A DNA stretch of 10,446 nucleotides. Origin: an uncultured bacterium (GTDB taxonomy: Bacteria; Bacillota; Clostridia; Lachnospirales; Lachnospiraceae). The stretch spans positions 1-10,446 of the forward strand of contig CALFUE010000197.1 in NCBI GenBank assembly GCA_937916345.1, in the 5' to 3' direction. Shown one piece after another: positions 1 through 6,177 of the stretch. The notes under the pieces were generated by a model, which worked only from the letters and a program-made list of their open reading frames with translations, was not told the DNA's origin and made no database searches. Positions within the stretch are counted from its first letter, which is position 1. Each line of letters opens with the position of its first letter. The translations under genes were made by a program, and so were the position numbers.

Positions 1-53
1 AGAGCACTCGGCTGTTAACCGAGTTGTTGTAGGTTCGAGCCCTACTCGGGGAG
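1..53 (+). tRNA. tRNA-Asn (anticodon GTT), 5' truncated by window edge
   Basis: The 3' two thirds of an asparagine tRNA. The anticodon stem pairs 7-11 with 19-23 around a seven-base loop with anticodon GTT at 14-16. The T arm is 29-45 with a TTCGAGC loop and a perfect five-pair stem. The 3' acceptor strand is 46-52 and G53 is the discriminator. The 5' acceptor strand and D-arm start lie before the window. CCA is not encoded, so it would be added after transcription. It is the first visible member of a five-tRNA cluster read in one direction. Confidence 0.95.
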
Positions 54-95
54 TTCAGTCGCTGAAACACAGGCGTTGTGTTTATCAGCCAGTTT

Positions 96-167
96 GGCTC
101 CGTGGTCAAGCGGTTAAGACATCGCCCTTTCACGGCGGTAACACGGGTTCGATTCCCGTCGGGGTCA
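96..167 (+). tRNA. tRNA-Glu (anticodon TTC)
   Basis: A complete 72-nt glutamate tRNA. Acceptor strands are 96-102 and 160-166 (one G-T pair), with discriminator A167. The anticodon stem is 122-126 with 134-138, and the anticodon TTC is at 129-131. The T arm is 143-159 with loop TTCGATT. CCA is not encoded. It lies 42 nt after the Asn tRNA and 20 nt before the Thr tRNA, so it is probably co-transcribed with both. Confidence 0.97.
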
Positions 168-187
168 TTCATGAATAACGAAAGCAG

Positions 188-260
188 GCCGATGTGGCTC
201 AATTGGCAGAGCAGCTGATTTGTAATCAGCAGGTTATCGGTTCGAGTCCGATCATCGGCT
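188..260 (+). tRNA. tRNA-Thr (anticodon TGT)
   Basis: A complete 73-nt threonine tRNA. Acceptor strands 188-194 and 253-259 pair fully, with discriminator T260. The anticodon stem is 214-218 with 226-230, and the anticodon TGT is at 221-223. The T arm is 236-252 with loop TTCGAGT. CCA is not encoded. The next tRNA starts only nine bases later, which supports a shared precursor transcript. Confidence 0.97.
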
Positions 261-269
261 TTTAATTTC

Positions 270-343
270 GGACCTTTAGCTCAGTTGGTTAGAGCAACCG
301 GCTCATAACCGGTCGGTCCTGGGTTCGAGTCCCCGAAGGTCCA
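270..343 (+). tRNA. tRNA with anticodon CAT (elongator Met, or Ile2)
   Basis: A complete 74-nt tRNA. Acceptor strands 270-276 and 336-342 pair perfectly, with discriminator A343. The anticodon stem 297-301/309-313 carries anticodon CAT at 304-306. It is not the initiator, because the first acceptor pair is a normal G-C and the anticodon stem lacks the three G-C pairs of initiator tRNA. CAT is also used by the AUA-reading Ile2 tRNA after lysidine modification, and the acceptor/D-arm sequence resembles Firmicute Ile2 as well as Met tRNAs, so the amino acid is unsettled. In the T stem, T320 faces C334, a mismatch that is unusual for an active tRNA. CCA is not encoded. Confidence 0.93.
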
Positions 344-393
344 CTTAGCCTGATGGCGATTGCCTCATTTAGGCCAGCCCGTTAGGTTTAGTT

Positions 394-477
394 GCGGGTG
401 TGGTGGAATAGGCAGACACAAGAGACTTAAAATCTCTCGGGAGTAATCTCGTACCGGTTCAAGTCCGGTTACCCGCA
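394..477 (+). tRNA. tRNA-Leu (anticodon TAA)
   Basis: A complete 84-nt class II tRNA. Acceptor strands are 394-400 and 470-476 (last pair G-T), with discriminator A477. The anticodon stem is 421-425 with 433-437, and the anticodon TAA is at 428-430. The long variable arm at about 438-451 can fold into a short hairpin, as expected for leucine tRNA. The T arm is 453-469. CCA is not encoded. It is the last tRNA of the cluster, with a terminator 20 nt downstream. Confidence 0.97.
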
Positions 478-496
478 TTAACTATCAGAATCTCCT

Positions 497-522
497 AAAA
501 AACATCCGCCGGATGTTTTTTT
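497..522 (+). terminator. intrinsic terminator of the tRNA cluster
   Basis: A hairpin whose core AACATCC (501-507) pairs with GGATGTT (511-517) around the three-base loop GCC. It is preceded by a run of A and followed by T516-T522. The A/T flanks extend the stem and could also work in the other direction. It sits 20 nt after the Leu tRNA and separates the tRNA cluster from the reductase promoter. Confidence 0.88.
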
Positions 523-571
523 CTTTATACTGATGTTCTATCCTGTTTTTAAAAAAGCACAATATGGAAAT

Positions 572-600
572 TTTATATATCACGACCGGCATGTTATAAT
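572..600 (+). promoter_or_regulatory. predicted sigma-A promoter, extended -10, for the aldo/keto reductase
   Basis: TATAAT at 595-600 is a perfect -10 box, and TG at 592-593 with one base between makes it an extended -10. The best -35 at 17-bp spacing is TTTATA (572-577), which is poor, so the extended -10 would have to compensate. The start point would be near 607, giving a leader of about 97 nt before the reductase start at 704. Confidence 0.7.
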
Positions 601-638
601 AGAAAAAAATGCGTTGTTGAAAATAAAAGGTGGAATGT

Positions 639-662
639 ATGAAGCTTATACAAGTTAAATAA
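639..662 (+). other. possible seven-codon leader ORF before the reductase
   Basis: ATG at 639 opens MKLIQVK followed by TAA. AGGTGG at 628-633 is a good ribosome binding site with five bases of spacing. A second mini-ORF (ATG 635, MYEAYTS, stop 656-658) overlaps it in another frame but is too close to the same site. The ORF lies inside the predicted mRNA leader, 41 nt before the reductase start. It holds no run of regulatory codons of the attenuator kind, and no terminator/antiterminator pair is visible, so a function is not shown. It may be chance. Confidence 0.25.
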
Positions 663-703
663 GAATGATGTAGCGAGGAATGTGTGAAAACAGGGGGTAT
701 TAT

Positions 704-1870
704 ATGACAGAAAATAAATTTTTCGGTGAGATTCATGGAAATTTCGGCTTCGGGTGTATGAGACTGCCTATGAAGGATGGCGAGGTGGACAAGGAGCAAT
801 TCTGCAGGATGGCAGACGACTTTATCGCGGCGGGTTTTAATTATTTTGATACGGCTCATGGCTATATCGACGGAAAGTCTGAGACTGCCATAGCAGAGTG
901 CGTCGCAAAGCGTTATGACCGTTCACAGTTCCTGCTTACCAATAAGCTGACGGATCCCTATTTCAATAAGACTGAAGAAATCCGTCCGTTTTTGGAAAAG
1001 CAACTCTCACTTTGCGGCGTGGACTATTTTGACTTCTATCTGATGCACGCACAGGACAAGAACAATTATCAGAAATTCAAGAAACTGAAGGCCTACGAGA
1101 CGGCCTATGCAATGAAGGATGAGGGACTGATCCGCCATTTCGGTATTTCCTTCCACGACAAGGCAGATGTTTTGGATATGATATTGACAGAGCACCCGGA
1201 GGTGGAGATCGTGCAGATCCAGCTCAATTATGTGGATTGGGAGGATGCGTCGGTGGAGAGTCGAAAGGTTTACGAGGTCTGCGAGAAGCACAACAAGCCG
1301 GTCATCGTAATGGAGCCCGTAAAGGGTGGAAGTCTCGTAAAGCTCCCCCCTGAAGCAAATGAAAGATTCGCCAGACAGCTGGGGGGAGACGGCATAGGAG
1401 ATTTCACCTCGGAAGAGGGTAGGAACGCAGGCTATGCCATCCGTTTTGCGGCAAGCCACCCGAGTATCGCTATGGTACTGTCAGGAATGAGCGATGTGAA
1501 CCAGATGAAGGACAATTTGACCGCCATGAAGGACTTTAAGCCGCTGAGTGAGGAGGAGCTGACCACTGTGGCGCAGGTCTGCGGTATATTCAACAATCTG
1601 AATCTCATACCCTGTACCTCCTGCCGTTACTGTATCGAGGAAAACGAGTGTCCGAAGAACATACGCATACCAGACCTGTTTGCCTGCCTGAACGCCCACG
1701 AGGCGTTCCATGATTGGAACAGTGGCATGTATTATGACATAATTTCCCGCGACGGACACAGTAAGGCCTCTGACTGTATTAAGTGCGGCAAGTGCGAGAA
1801 GGTCTGCCCGCAGCATCTGCCTATCAGAGAGCTGCTTACCAATGTGTCAGACACCTTTGACAAGAAATAG
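704..1870 (+). CDS. aldo/keto reductase with C-terminal 2x[4Fe-4S] ferredoxin domain
   Basis: A predicted cytosolic oxidoreductase of 388 residues, from the aldo/keto reductase subfamily that carries iron-sulfur clusters (COG1453 type). The TIM-barrel part is about residues 1-295. The catalytic tetrad of the family is visible as D49 and Y54 (FDTAHGY), K81 (TNKL) and H115 (YLMHAQ). The ferredoxin-like tail has two cysteine sets, C304/C307/C310/C316 and C358/C361/C364/C368, each able to bind a 4Fe-4S cluster. The clusters suggest electron transfer with ferredoxin or similar partners in an anaerobe; the substrate cannot be read from the sequence. An in-frame ATG at 680 would add eight residues, but its GAGGA lies directly against the ATG. 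ATG 704 has AGGGGG at 692-697 with a six-base gap, so it is preferred. It stands alone between its own promoter and the next gene's promoter. Confidence 0.95.
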   Translation: MTENKFFGEIHGNFGFGCMRLPMKDGEVDKEQFCRMADDFIAAGFNYFDTAHGYIDGKSETAIAECVAKRYDRSQFLLTNKLTDPYFNKTEEIRPFLEKQLSLCGVDYFDFYLMHAQDKNNYQKFKKLKAYETAYAMKDEGLIRHFGISFHDKADVLDMILTEHPEVEIVQIQLNYVDWEDASVESRKVYEVCEKHNKPVIVMEPVKGGSLVKLPPEANERFARQLGGDGIGDFTSEEGRNAGYAIRFAASHPSIAMVLSGMSDVNQMKDNLTAMKDFKPLSEEELTTVAQVCGIFNNLNLIPCTSCRYCIEENECPKNIRIPDLFACLNAHEAFHDWNSGMYYDIISRDGHSKASDCIKCGKCEKVCPQHLPIRELLTNVSDTFDKK

Positions 1871-1984
1871 ATTTTTACAGGTTGGGTTCCGACTCAATTA
1901 GACCATTACATATATGACAGGATCACTAACGATATAAGCGATTTGGACGCATATTATACAGGAATTAAGCAGGAGTGCCTGTAA
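1871..1984 (+). other. in-frame open extension after the reductase stop; possible gene remnant
   Basis: After the reductase TAG the same frame stays open for 37 codons and ends at TAA 1982-1984. The conceptual peptide is protein-like in composition (HYIYDRITNDISDLDAYY in its middle) and has no start codon with a ribosome binding site. It could be the eroded 3' end of a lost gene or simply chance. The reductase family normally ends at about the annotated stop, so readthrough is unlikely. No clear terminator for the reductase is seen in this stretch; the best fold is the weak ACAGG/CCTGT pairing within 1959-1983. Confidence 0.2.
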
Positions 1985-1996
1985 AGCCTTTTCATA

Positions 1997-2025
1997 TTGA
2001 CTTTTTTCATATATCAGACTATAAT
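1997..2025 (+). promoter_or_regulatory. near-consensus sigma-A promoter for the zinc-ribbon gene
   Basis: TTGACT (1997-2002) and TATAAT (2020-2025) are 17 bp apart, one base from consensus. The start point would be near 2032, giving a leader of about 44 nt with AGGAGGA (2064-2070) just before the ATG at 2076. This is the best promoter in the window and implies strong expression unless repressed. Confidence 0.85.
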
Positions 2026-2026
2026 C

Positions 2027-2040
2027 TTCACCGTAGTGAA
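2027..2040 (+). promoter_or_regulatory. palindrome TTCAC-CGTA-GTGAA over the predicted start point
   Basis: A perfect five-base inverted repeat with a CGTA centre (itself only partly symmetric) begins two bases after the -10 box and covers the expected transcription start. Its position would suit a repressor site or a small 5' hairpin in the mRNA. The half-sites are short, so chance is a real alternative. Confidence 0.35.
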
Positions 2041-2075
2041 ATCTTGTATTATTTGAATGTAAAAGGAGGAGCATC

Positions 2076-2597
2076 ATGTTTTGTGCTAATTGTGGAGCGA
2101 ACATTCCGGATGGGACAGCCGTTTGTCCTCAATGTGGAAAGCCTCTTGCAGTACCCGGTTCCGGACCTGCACCAGGACCCGGACCGGCACCCGGTTCCGG
2201 ACCTGCACCAGGACCCGAACCCGGACAGCCGGTTTATCCGGTGCAGTCGGATATGTTTGATCACACCGCGGAGATGGATCCGAGAGATATCGCTGAGAAC
2301 AAGGTTATCGCGATGCTGCCGTATCTGACCAGCCTTCTGGGTGTTATCATCTGTGCATTGCTTTGCAGGGAATCAAAGTTTGCAAACTTCCATGTGCGCC
2401 AATCATTAAAGCTTACCGTTTGTGAGCTGTTGGTTGCGATATTTTCGGCAGTTCTGTGCTGGACCTGTATTGTTCCCGTAGCAGGCGGAATCTGTTCGAT
2501 CATCATCCTGGTACTTGACATCATGGGTGTTGTGTATGTAGGAAAGGGTCAGGCAAAAGAGCTTCCCATAGTCCGTGGTCTCAAATTCCTTAAATAA
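2076..2597 (+). CDS. zinc-ribbon membrane protein with Pro/Gly-repeat linker (DUF4870-like)
   Basis: A 173-residue predicted membrane protein. Residues 3-20 form a short zinc ribbon with C3, C6, C17 and C20 (CxxC pairs). Residues 26-52 are a flexible linker almost wholly of Pro, Gly, Ala and Ser, encoded by a DNA repeat. Residues 74-173 contain about three hydrophobic segments (about 78-97, 111-131, 134-154) with the pattern of DUF4870/Tic20-like small membrane proteins, including the FANFHVRQS motif between the first two. The ribbon is expected in the cytosol. The function is unknown; such proteins are common next to membrane or envelope genes in Firmicutes. It has its own strong promoter and its own terminator, so it is probably monocistronic, although the membrane-complex operon starts only 180 nt on. 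ATG 2076 is set by the AGGAGG five to six bases before it. Confidence 0.85.
   Translation: MFCANCGANIPDGTAVCPQCGKPLAVPGSGPAPGPGPAPGSGPAPGPEPGQPVYPVQSDMFDHTAEMDPRDIAENKVIAMLPYLTSLLGVIICALLCRESKFANFHVRQSLKLTVCELLVAIFSAVLCWTCIVPVAGGICSIIILVLDIMGVVYVGKGQAKELPIVRGLKFLK
2153..2217 (+). repeat. 29-bp perfect direct repeat, 36-bp period, in the linker of the zinc-ribbon gene
   Basis: The 29 bases at 2153-2181 recur exactly at 2189-2217. The 36-bp period equals twelve codons, so the copies encode PGSGPAPGPGPA and PGSGPAPGPEPG without changing frame. The DNA identity, not only peptide similarity, points to a fairly recent tandem duplication. Copy number could vary between strains without breaking the gene. 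Confidence 0.9.
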
Positions 2598-2611
2598 TAA
2601 TTGACTTTTGG

Positions 2612-2645
2612 CAGCCTCCTTGATGAAAATTGAGGGGGCTGTTTT
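2612..2645 (+). terminator. intrinsic terminator after the zinc-ribbon gene
   Basis: CAGCCTCC (2612-2619) pairs with GGGGGCTG (2634-2641), with one T-G pair, around a 14-base loop, and TTTT (2642-2645) follows. The T run is short, so termination may be partial. It lies 14 nt after the stop codon. Confidence 0.7.
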
Positions 2646-2704
2646 CATGCACACTTGATTGAAAAAGTGAGTAATAAAGGTGACGGGTGCGGTAATAAGA
2701 AATC

Positions 2705-2733
2705 TTGAAATCATTGTATGATAGTGGTATACT
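2705..2733 (+). promoter_or_regulatory. predicted sigma-A promoter of the XpaC-TelA-HflK-HflC operon
   Basis: TTGAAA (2705-2710) and TATACT (2728-2733) have a 17-bp spacer, and TG at 2725-2726 makes an extended -10. The start point would be near 2740, giving a leader of about 50 nt. No other promoter is evident in the short gaps between the four downstream genes. Confidence 0.8.
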
Positions 2734-2789
2734 AATTCAATTGGTGAGCATTTTTAAGGAAAACTAATATTGCATACTTGGAGGAGAGT

Positions 2790-3980
2790 ATGGATGACCG
2801 CAGTGAACTGCGAGATCTCGGTGAAGAGACCAAAAATTTAATATCAGACGCCATCAGGACCGGGAATTTTAAGAACCTGAGCCGCGATGTAAGCTCCATC
2901 GCAAACCGTGCGGTTAAAACAGTCACAGGAAATTCCTCATATCAGGAAGTCTCAAAAAACCGCCGCGCCTATCAGGAGCAATTCTACGAGAGAAAATATA
3001 ATGAATCCTTCAATAGGCCGCAGTCCGGAACAGTAGAGCAGGTTCAGTATCCGTCGGTATCATCCTTGAAATACAAGGACACAGCCATGACCAAGGTCGG
3101 CGCCATCGTGGGAATGTCCATAGGACTGATTTTGGGGATCATACTGCTTATTGTATTTGTGCCACTGTTTGTGGCGGCTTCCGGCATCTCAAAGCTTGTG
3201 TTCGGTCTGCTTATGATATTGCCGATTGCCTCTCTTGGCGCAGCCTGGGGAGCAGGAAGGCTGTTGATGAAGACCGGGCGCTATGAGTCATATATAAAGG
3301 CTATCGGCAGCAAGGACTACATCGAGGTCGGTCGTCTGGCGCAGATCTCACAGAAGAGCCCGAAATTCATTGTCAGCGATCTGAAAAAAATGATCAAAAA
3401 CGGCTGGTTTCGTGAGGGACATCTGGATGACAATTTAAAGACCCTCATGACCACAAATAAGATCTACGACGAGTACAATCGTCTGCGGGATGAGCAGAAC
3501 CGGGCAGCCTTGGAGCAGGAATCAAAAGCGAAGGCTGAGGAGGAGAGACAGAAGGTCTACACAAAGAATCAGCAGGAGATATTTGCCCAGGGTGAGTCCT
3601 ATATTAAGGAGATTCACAAGTGCAACGACATGATCCCCGGCGAGGAGATCTCCGGAAAGATCGAGAGGATGGAGCACTCGGTAAGACAGATACTGGATCG
3701 GGCAAAGGAGGAGCCGGCGCTGACGGAGGATTTGAGGCGTCTGATGAACTACTATCTGCCCACCACGGTAAAGCTTCTCAATGCTTATGCGGATCTTGAC
3801 AGGCAGAAAAAGAGTACACAGACAATAGAGAATTCAAAGCGGGAGATTGAAGATACCATCGATGCCATGAATGATGCCTTCGACAAGCTTTTTGATGATA
3901 TGTTCGTGGACAAAAGTTTGGACATCACCACAGATGTGGAGGTGATGAAAAATATGTTAAAGCAGGAAGGTTTAGTATAA
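2790..3980 (+). CDS. XpaC-like membrane protein (5-bromo-4-chloroindolyl phosphate hydrolysis family)
   Basis: A 396-residue protein of the XpaC family (PF10112 type). The name comes from a plate phenotype; no enzyme active site is visible and the biochemical role is unknown. Residues 1-95 are polar, probably cytosolic. Two membrane segments lie at about 102-130 and 136-158. Residues 164-222 look like a small helical, winged-helix-like region. A long charged coiled coil spans about 225-310. The C-terminal helical part has the family's YYLPTT motif (321-326), an AFDKLFDDMF stretch and a terminal QEGL. A TTG at 2778 could add four residues, but GGAGG lies at 2780-2784, inside that extension and well placed for ATG 2790, so ATG 2790 is chosen. 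It is the first gene of a tight operon with TelA 14 nt downstream, a pairing also known in Bacillus (xpaC-yaaN). Confidence 0.85.
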   Translation: MDDRSELRDLGEETKNLISDAIRTGNFKNLSRDVSSIANRAVKTVTGNSSYQEVSKNRRAYQEQFYERKYNESFNRPQSGTVEQVQYPSVSSLKYKDTAMTKVGAIVGMSIGLILGIILLIVFVPLFVAASGISKLVFGLLMILPIASLGAAWGAGRLLMKTGRYESYIKAIGSKDYIEVGRLAQISQKSPKFIVSDLKKMIKNGWFREGHLDDNLKTLMTTNKIYDEYNRLRDEQNRAALEQESKAKAEEERQKVYTKNQQEIFAQGESYIKEIHKCNDMIPGEEISGKIERMEHSVRQILDRAKEEPALTEDLRRLMNYYLPTTVKLLNAYADLDRQKKSTQTIENSKREIEDTIDAMNDAFDKLFDDMFVDKSLDITTDVEVMKNMLKQEGLV

Positions 3981-3994
3981 AGGAGGAACGAAAA

Positions 3995-5089
3995 ATGGCA
4001 GATACAGCAGTAGTAGAGGATGCTTTATCAGAACAGCAGACCGGATTGATCGAGCAGGTAAATCCCGATAATCTGACAGATGAGGACGAAAACACTATCA
4101 AGAATTACATGGCGCAGATTGATATCACGGACTCAAACCAGATTATGACCTACGGTGCCGCAACCCAGGCAAAGATGGCCGATTTTTCGGGGAAAGCACT
4201 GGAGAATGTTCGCGCAAAGGACATGGGAGAGATCGGGAACCTGCTTACCGGCGTGGTAGGAGAATTAAAGAATATCGGGCAGGAGGAGGACAGAGGCTTT
4301 TTCGGAAATCTTTTCAAAAAGCCTGCTGACAAGCTGGCAGCCATGAAGGCACAGTACGACAAAGCCGAGGTAAATGTGGGAAAGATCGTGAATTCCCTGG
4401 AGGATCATGAGACCAGGCTTATGAAGGATTCTGCCACCCTCGACAAGATGTACGATATGAACCTGGAGTATTACCGTGATCTTTCAATGCAGATAATTGC
4501 CGGAAAGAGAAAGCTTAAAGAGGCTGAGGAGGTGACACTTCCCGCCCTGAAGGCAAAGGCTGATGAGACCGGCGAGGCAGCGGACGCTCAGGCAGTGAGA
4601 GACTATCAGGAAAAGGTAGAGCGCTTCTCAAAGAAGATCGTTGATCTAGAGCTAACCCGTACCATCGCTATGCAGACGGCGCCCCAGATCCGTATGATCC
4701 AGGCAAATGACATGGAGATGGTGGACAAGATCCATTCGACCATCGTCAATACCATTCCTCTTTGGAAGAGCCAGATGGTCATCGCCCTCGGTATCGAGAA
4801 CGCCACTCAGGCCGCAAAGGCACAGCGCGCCGTATCGGATGTGACAAACCAGATGCTGCTCCAGAATGCAGAGGCATTAAAGACCGCCACCATCGAGACT
4901 GAGAAGGAGTCACAGCGCGGTATCGTAGATATAGAGACTCTGCAGAAGACTAATGAGAATCTGATCTCGACCTTTGACGAGGTCATGAGGATACAGGCAG
5001 AGGGTCGCGAGAAGCGCGCCGCCGCAGAGGAGCAGATGATTAAGATGGAAGACGAGCTGAAGGCAAAGCTTCTTGAAGTAAGGAAGTGA
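3995..5089 (+). CDS. telA: TelA-family protein (toxic anion / tellurite resistance)
   Basis: A 364-residue protein of the TelA family (PF05816), usual length for the family. It has no signal peptide or membrane segment and is almost wholly predicted helix. The family hallmarks are in the C-terminal half: IPLWKSQ near residue 254, then the region of alternating Asn/Ala/Gln helices, ERE-like turn ESQRGIVDIETL and the acidic C-terminal coiled coil. Members are linked to tellurite, nisin or antibiotic tolerance in some bacteria, but the molecular mechanism is not known. Its place between an XpaC-like membrane protein and two SPFH proteins suggests a cytosolic partner of a membrane complex. AAAGGAGG ends eight bases before ATG 3995, an excellent ribosome binding site. 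Confidence 0.9.
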   Translation: MADTAVVEDALSEQQTGLIEQVNPDNLTDEDENTIKNYMAQIDITDSNQIMTYGAATQAKMADFSGKALENVRAKDMGEIGNLLTGVVGELKNIGQEEDRGFFGNLFKKPADKLAAMKAQYDKAEVNVGKIVNSLEDHETRLMKDSATLDKMYDMNLEYYRDLSMQIIAGKRKLKEAEEVTLPALKAKADETGEAADAQAVRDYQEKVERFSKKIVDLELTRTIAMQTAPQIRMIQANDMEMVDKIHSTIVNTIPLWKSQMVIALGIENATQAAKAQRAVSDVTNQMLLQNAEALKTATIETEKESQRGIVDIETLQKTNENLISTFDEVMRIQAEGREKRAAAEEQMIKMEDELKAKLLEVRK

Positions 5090-5113
5090 TCTATATACGA
5101 AAGGAACTGATAT

Positions 5114-6175
5114 ATGGACGGACAACAGACACCGCCACCCTCAGGATCAGGAGTGAATATGAATATCAATATTGATAAGAATAAGACCAGAAAGGTCGTC
5201 ACAGCAGTCGTTATAGTGTTGGTGCTGGTATTTCTCGGTATCAACAGCTTCTATACGGTGAAGGAGACCGAGACAGCCGTCGTTACCACCTTTGGCAGTC
5301 CGACTCTCAATACCAACAGGGGATTGCAGTTTAAGATCCCGGTCATACAGGAGGTCACAAAGGTGGATACGACTGTGCGCTCTCTGACTATTGGCTATGT
5401 GGACAACAACGACGGAACCACATCAGACCGCGATTACGAGTCCATCATGATCACAAACGACATGAATTTCATAATGGTGGACTTTTATGTGACCTATCAG
5501 GTGACTGACCCCGTGGCTTATATGTACAATTCGGACGCGCCTGCCGCCATCCTGAAAAATATGGTGCAGAATGCCATACGAAGCACAGTTTCGGCTTACC
5601 CGGTTGATTCGGTGCTTACCGTAGCAAAGAGTGACATCCAGAACAATATAAAGGATGTGGTAAAGGACGGTCTGGAGTCCACGAATATCGGTCTATCCAT
5701 CGTGGATATTCAGATGCAGGACGCAGAGCCCCCGACACAGGAGATAAAGGATGCTTTTGCGGGTGTGGAGACTGAGAAGCAGAATAAGGAATCCGCTATC
5801 AACGAGGCGAACAAATACAGGAATGAGCAGCTCCCTCTGGCAGAGGCAGAGGCGGACAAGATCGTGCGAGCTGCCGAGGCGACAAAGCAGGCTCGTATCA
5901 ACGAGGCCACAGGTCAGGTTGCCCGTTTCCTGAAAGAGTACGAGGAATACGTCAAGTACCCTCTCATAACAAAGCAGAGAATGTTCTATGAGACTATGGA
6001 GGAGATTCTTCCCAATGTAAAGATTATCATAAATGATGATGAGTCAGGCGGAAAGACACAGGTATTTATGAATGACCTGAGCGATGCGCTCGGTACGAAC
6101 GGCGCCATCGCAGATACCGCAGCCAGAGCTGCTTCTTCCGGAACCGGCCAGACCTCATCCGGAGAGGAGGAATAG
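5114..6175 (+). CDS. hflK: HflK-like SPFH/band 7 membrane protein
   Basis: A 353-residue SPFH-domain protein. Residues 1-25 are a short Pro/Gly/Asn-rich tail, residues 27-44 a single membrane segment, and about 46-215 the SPFH domain with the typical AVVTTFG and GLQFKIPVI motifs. A long Ala/Glu/Lys coiled coil follows (215-275), then the HflK-like YPLITKQRMFYETMEEILP block (282-300) and a low-complexity Ser/Gly/Ala tail. In E. coli, HflK and HflC form a large membrane cage around the FtsH protease and modulate it; here that role is inferred only. It is shorter than E. coli HflK mainly at the N terminus. AAAGGA lies eight bases before ATG 5114, 24 nt after telA. HflC follows after two bases, so the pair is translationally coupled and a hetero-oligomer is likely. 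Confidence 0.88.
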   Translation: MDGQQTPPPSGSGVNMNINIDKNKTRKVVTAVVIVLVLVFLGINSFYTVKETETAVVTTFGSPTLNTNRGLQFKIPVIQEVTKVDTTVRSLTIGYVDNNDGTTSDRDYESIMITNDMNFIMVDFYVTYQVTDPVAYMYNSDAPAAILKNMVQNAIRSTVSAYPVDSVLTVAKSDIQNNIKDVVKDGLESTNIGLSIVDIQMQDAEPPTQEIKDAFAGVETEKQNKESAINEANKYRNEQLPLAEAEADKIVRAAEATKQARINEATGQVARFLKEYEEYVKYPLITKQRMFYETMEEILPNVKIIINDDESGGKTQVFMNDLSDALGTNGAIADTAARAASSGTGQTSSGEEE

Positions 6176-6177
6176 TT

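Noticed and set aside
1..477. tRNA cluster as an attachment site for an integrated element
   Set aside because: No integrase gene and no duplicated tRNA 3' end are seen; the genes that follow are ordinary chromosomal ones.
680..703. ATG 680 as the reductase start
   Set aside because: Its GAGGA sits directly against the ATG, while ATG 704 has AGGGGG with six-base spacing and begins the family-like sequence sooner.
485..859. Open frame on the - strand across the reductase promoter and 5' end
   Set aside because: It runs through the tRNA terminator hairpin and the reductase promoter and antisense to the reductase. It has low-complexity Phe/His/Ile-rich content and no ribosome binding site.
2153..2217. 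CRISPR-like array (29-bp repeats)
   Set aside because: There are only two copies with a seven-base spacer, in frame inside a coding linker of Pro/Gly/Ala.
2778..2789. TTG 2778 as the start of the XpaC-like gene
   Set aside because: The GGAGG at 2780-2784 would lie inside the coding region; it is correctly spaced for ATG 2790.
4807..5244. - strand open frame of 145 codons over the telA/hflK junction
   Set aside because: It is a Ser/Ile/Thr-rich mirror of the two real genes and crosses their ribosome binding site, with no family resemblance.
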